Of a DNA stretch of 64,000 nucleotides, positions 62,173 through 64,000 are shown in pieces. The translations under genes were made by a program, and so were the position numbers. The stretch covers positions 620,001 to 684,000 of the forward strand of contig NZ_CP075587.1 of assembly GCF_019453995.1 (NCBI RefSeq), in the 5' to 3' direction. Below the pieces are notes generated by a model. That model had not been told where the DNA came from and did not search any database. It worked only from the letters and a program-made list of their open reading frames with translations. The stretch's first letter is position 1. Every line of letters starts with the position of its first letter. The stretch comes from Candidatus Rhabdochlamydia oedothoracis (GTDB lineage: Bacteria > Chlamydiota > Chlamydiia > Chlamydiales > Rhabdochlamydiaceae).

Positions 62173-63038
62173 AGCCTGTTTAAAATCTTCTCATTAAGGT
62201 ATAATGATAGTTTTCATAAAACCTTTGGAGGTAGTTATGACCCGCTCTTATCCAAGCGATATTTCTCGTAAACAATTTAGCAAAATCCATCTAATACTTG
62301 AGTCTACACGCAAAAAAACACGTCCACGAAGAGTTCATCTATATGATATTTTTTGTGGAATTTTGTACATTTTAAAAAGTGGTTGCCAGTGGCGTATGTT
62401 ACCCATAGAATATCCTAAATGGGAATTATGTTATTATTATTTCCCTCTTTGAAATAAAAAAGATGATAAAAATTCTAAGAGTACTCTTGAAATAGTTTTA
62501 AAAAAAATGGGTTGGCGAGGTCAGAAAAAGCAGTGGTCGGAAAGAGAAAACAAGCTTTGTAATTATTGATGCTCAAAGTGTTAAAAATACTGATACAGCG
62601 GAAAAGATAAGGATATGATGCAGGGAAAAAAATATCAGGAATAAAAAGACATATAGCAGTCGATACCCAAGGGCTTCCTCATGCGATTCACATTACCACC
62701 GCTAATATCACTGACAGAAATGGGTGTATAGAAGCATTTTCACTACATAAAAACCATTTGTTCGGTGTAAAAGATGTTTTAGCAGATGGAGGATATTCTG
62801 GAGAAAAATTTGCAAAGAGTGTGCAGGAGATATTAAAATGTATAGTAGAAATAGCCAAAAGAAATACACTTCATACTTTTACAGTTATTCCCAAAAGATG
62901 GGTTGTAGAGCGTTCTTTTGCGTGGATAGAAAAATGTCGCAGGCTATGGAAAAATTGGGAAAGAAAACTACATACAAGCCTGAACATGGTGGTTCTTGCT
63001 TTTATTGCTCTACTTTTGAAAAGATTTTAAACAGGCTC
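62172..63038 (+). mobile_element. IS427-like IS5-family element, copy B (867 bp, TSD TTA), defective
   Basis: It has the same length and ends as 36994-37860, with TTA at 62169-62171 and 63039-63041. The transposase is spread over three frames (62204-62452, a middle part with VIIDAQSVKNTDTAE, and 62758-63030 with DVLADGGYSGEKFA). The nonsense codon after CYYYFPL and both frameshifts are the same as in copy A. No intact version is visible in the window. Confidence 0.9.
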
Positions 63039-63083
63039 TTAAGCTTAAAATTAGTTTAAATCATATATTTTCTTGTAAATGTT

Positions 63084-63113
63084 TTGTCATACTCGATAAA
63101 TTTGTGGTATGAA
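63084..63113 (+). promoter_or_regulatory. Putative promoter of the SH3-domain protein
   Basis: TTGTCA (63084-63089) and TATGAA (63108-63113) lie 18 bp apart, about 57 bp before the ATG. AGGAGGA at 63154-63160 is a strong ribosome site. Confidence 0.35.
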
Positions 63114-63170
63114 AAAACAATTCTTCCTAGAATACGACTAGATTATTATGATCAGGAGGAATGTAGTAGC

Positions 63171-64000
63171 ATGTCTAAGTATTTTAAGTTTTTTTGCGCA
63201 TCCTTGTGCGTTTTTTCCTTCCATGTACTTTTTGCAGATGGATTTGCACAAGAAGATGTATTTAATGATTCTCTACCAGCTGTTCAAAATTCTGAAACTC
63301 CCTCAATTTCCCTTTCAACACAGCAAGAATCATTTGAACCTTTTACCGGTAAAGTAACAGGAAGAAAAGTCCGATTACGGTTAAATCCAAGTTTAGAAAG
63401 CGATGTGGTTGCAGAAATGCAAGCAGATGAGCTCTTATCCATTAATGGAGAAAAAGAAGATTTTTGGGTGGTCTCCCCTCAGAAAGATTTTAAAGTATAT
63501 GTCTCTCGTAAGTATGTACTGGACAATTTTATAGAAGGCAATCGCGTCAATATTCGCTTAGAACCAAGTGTTGATGCTCCTAGTGCCGGTTTCTTCGATC
63601 ATGGCTATGCTGTAACCAATCCCTCGATTTCTTCTAAAGATCAAAAGTGGTTTAAAATTGATTGTCCGCCACAAGTACAATTTTATGTTGCAAAGCAATA
63701 TATAGAATATGTAGGCGGTCCCGAAGTAAAAGAGCAATTCGATTTACGTGTTGCTACAGCAGAACAAAAACTAGCTTCCGCAAATCTACTTGCAAAATCA
63801 GACCTCCATAAAAATGTAGATGAAATCGACTTCACAAAGCGAATAGATGCCTATAATGAATTAATCCATGAATATAAAGATATTGCTGCTGTTTCTGAGC
63901 AAGCTAAAGAGGCTTTAGTAGATTTTCAAGAAAAATATCTGCATAAAAGAATCCAATACTTAGAAGCTCTGCAAACCCAAGATACTTTCTCTGATACAGA
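63171..64000 (+). CDS. Secreted SH3-domain protein, 3' end outside window
   Basis: The frame opens at ATG 63171, 10 bp after AGGAGGA, and stays open to the window edge (276 residues seen). A signal peptide (MSKYFKFFCASLCVFSFHVL FA-DG) is followed by two bacterial SH3-like repeats: FTGKVTGRKVRLRLNPSLES...FWVVSP and GNRVNIRLEPSVDAPS...WFKIDCP. A helical, coiled-coil-prone region (residues from about 185: LRVATAEQKLASANLLAKSD) comes next. SH3b pairs in exported bacterial proteins often contact peptidoglycan or envelope partners. Probably periplasmic. Confidence 0.82.
   Translation, partial: MSKYFKFFCASLCVFSFHVLFADGFAQEDVFNDSLPAVQNSETPSISLSTQQESFEPFTGKVTGRKVRLRLNPSLESDVVAEMQADELLSINGEKEDFWVVSPQKDFKVYVSRKYVLDNFIEGNRVNIRLEPSVDAPSAGFFDHGYAVTNPSISSKDQKWFKIDCPPQVQFYVAKQYIEYVGGPEVKEQFDLRVATAEQKLASANLLAKSDLHKNVDEIDFTKRIDAYNELIHEYKDIAAVSEQAKEALVDFQEKYLHKRIQYLEALQTQDTFSDT

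Noticed and set aside
63148-63357. 69-residue frame MIRRNVVACLSILSFF...
   Set aside because: It is an out-of-frame shadow of the longer open frame from 63171, which has a better ribosome site, a signal peptide and SH3 repeats.

Overview
The window is about 64 kb of AT-rich chromosome from a member of the Chlamydiota, most likely an environmental, Rhabdochlamydia/Parachlamydia-like lineage. Three things support this. A single-chain glycyl-tRNA synthetase (alpha and beta subunits fused) is a chlamydial trait. The gene order uvrC-mutS-(unknown)-dnaG-glyQS-pgsA-glgA ... rplY-pth-rpsF-rpsR-rplI-ispE is the order I remember from Chlamydia trachomatis, and phospholipase D/rpmB and phnP/hflX are also paired there. 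The third is ADP-heptose genes, which Chlamydia itself lacks. The genus assignment is inference.

Layout. 0-1.6 kb: end of an unknown gene, a secreted-protein gene cut by a decayed IS30 copy, and small non-autonomous repeats. 1.6-17.1 kb: housekeeping block with uvrC, mutS, dnaG, an M19 dipeptidase, glyQS, rlmN, pgsA, glgA, dsbB and a 51-residue membrane protein next to dsbB. 17.3-20.8 kb: nested insertion sequences. 21.1-28.6 kb: tRNA-Gln, prs, rplY, pth, a fused rpsF-rpsR gene, rplI, ispE, hldD, hldE and an HD-domain (p)ppGpp-hydrolase-like protein with a probable signal peptide. 28.7-31.8 kb: insertion-sequence fragments. 31.9-36.9 kb: htpX, then more transposon debris, then marC-truA-map. 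37-39 kb: two IS5-family elements. 39-47.7 kb: phospholipase D-like protein, rpmB, transhydrogenase sthA, a small membrane protein, an MFS transporter, clpB and a 425-residue unknown protein flanked by copies of the clpB 5' end. 47.8-52.2 kb: a chain of elements abutting at TA dinucleotides, ending in an intact IS30. 52.3-62.2 kb: membrane protein, FAD oxidoreductase, metallo-hydrolase, hflX, radC, mtaB, an unknown protein, a flavin monooxygenase relic, phoH and a zinc-motif protein. 62.2-64 kb: another IS5-family copy and the start of a secreted SH3-domain protein.

The most striking gene is at 23451-24020, where ribosomal proteins bS6 and bS18 are one continuous 189-residue reading frame. 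These two proteins are direct partners on the 30S platform, and I know of no such fusion. Other genes worth a second look are the HD-domain hydrolase with a Lys in place of the catalytic Glu, an HldE whose adenylyltransferase half has lost its HxGH motif, and a GlyQS with changes in class II motif 3.

Mobile DNA is abundant. IS30, two main IS630 types, three IS5-type elements, an ISAs1-like element, and IS481 and IS4-like fragments are present. At least three MITE families are also present, two of which carry IS630-type ends. Many target-site duplications are still readable, so the order of insertions can be reconstructed.
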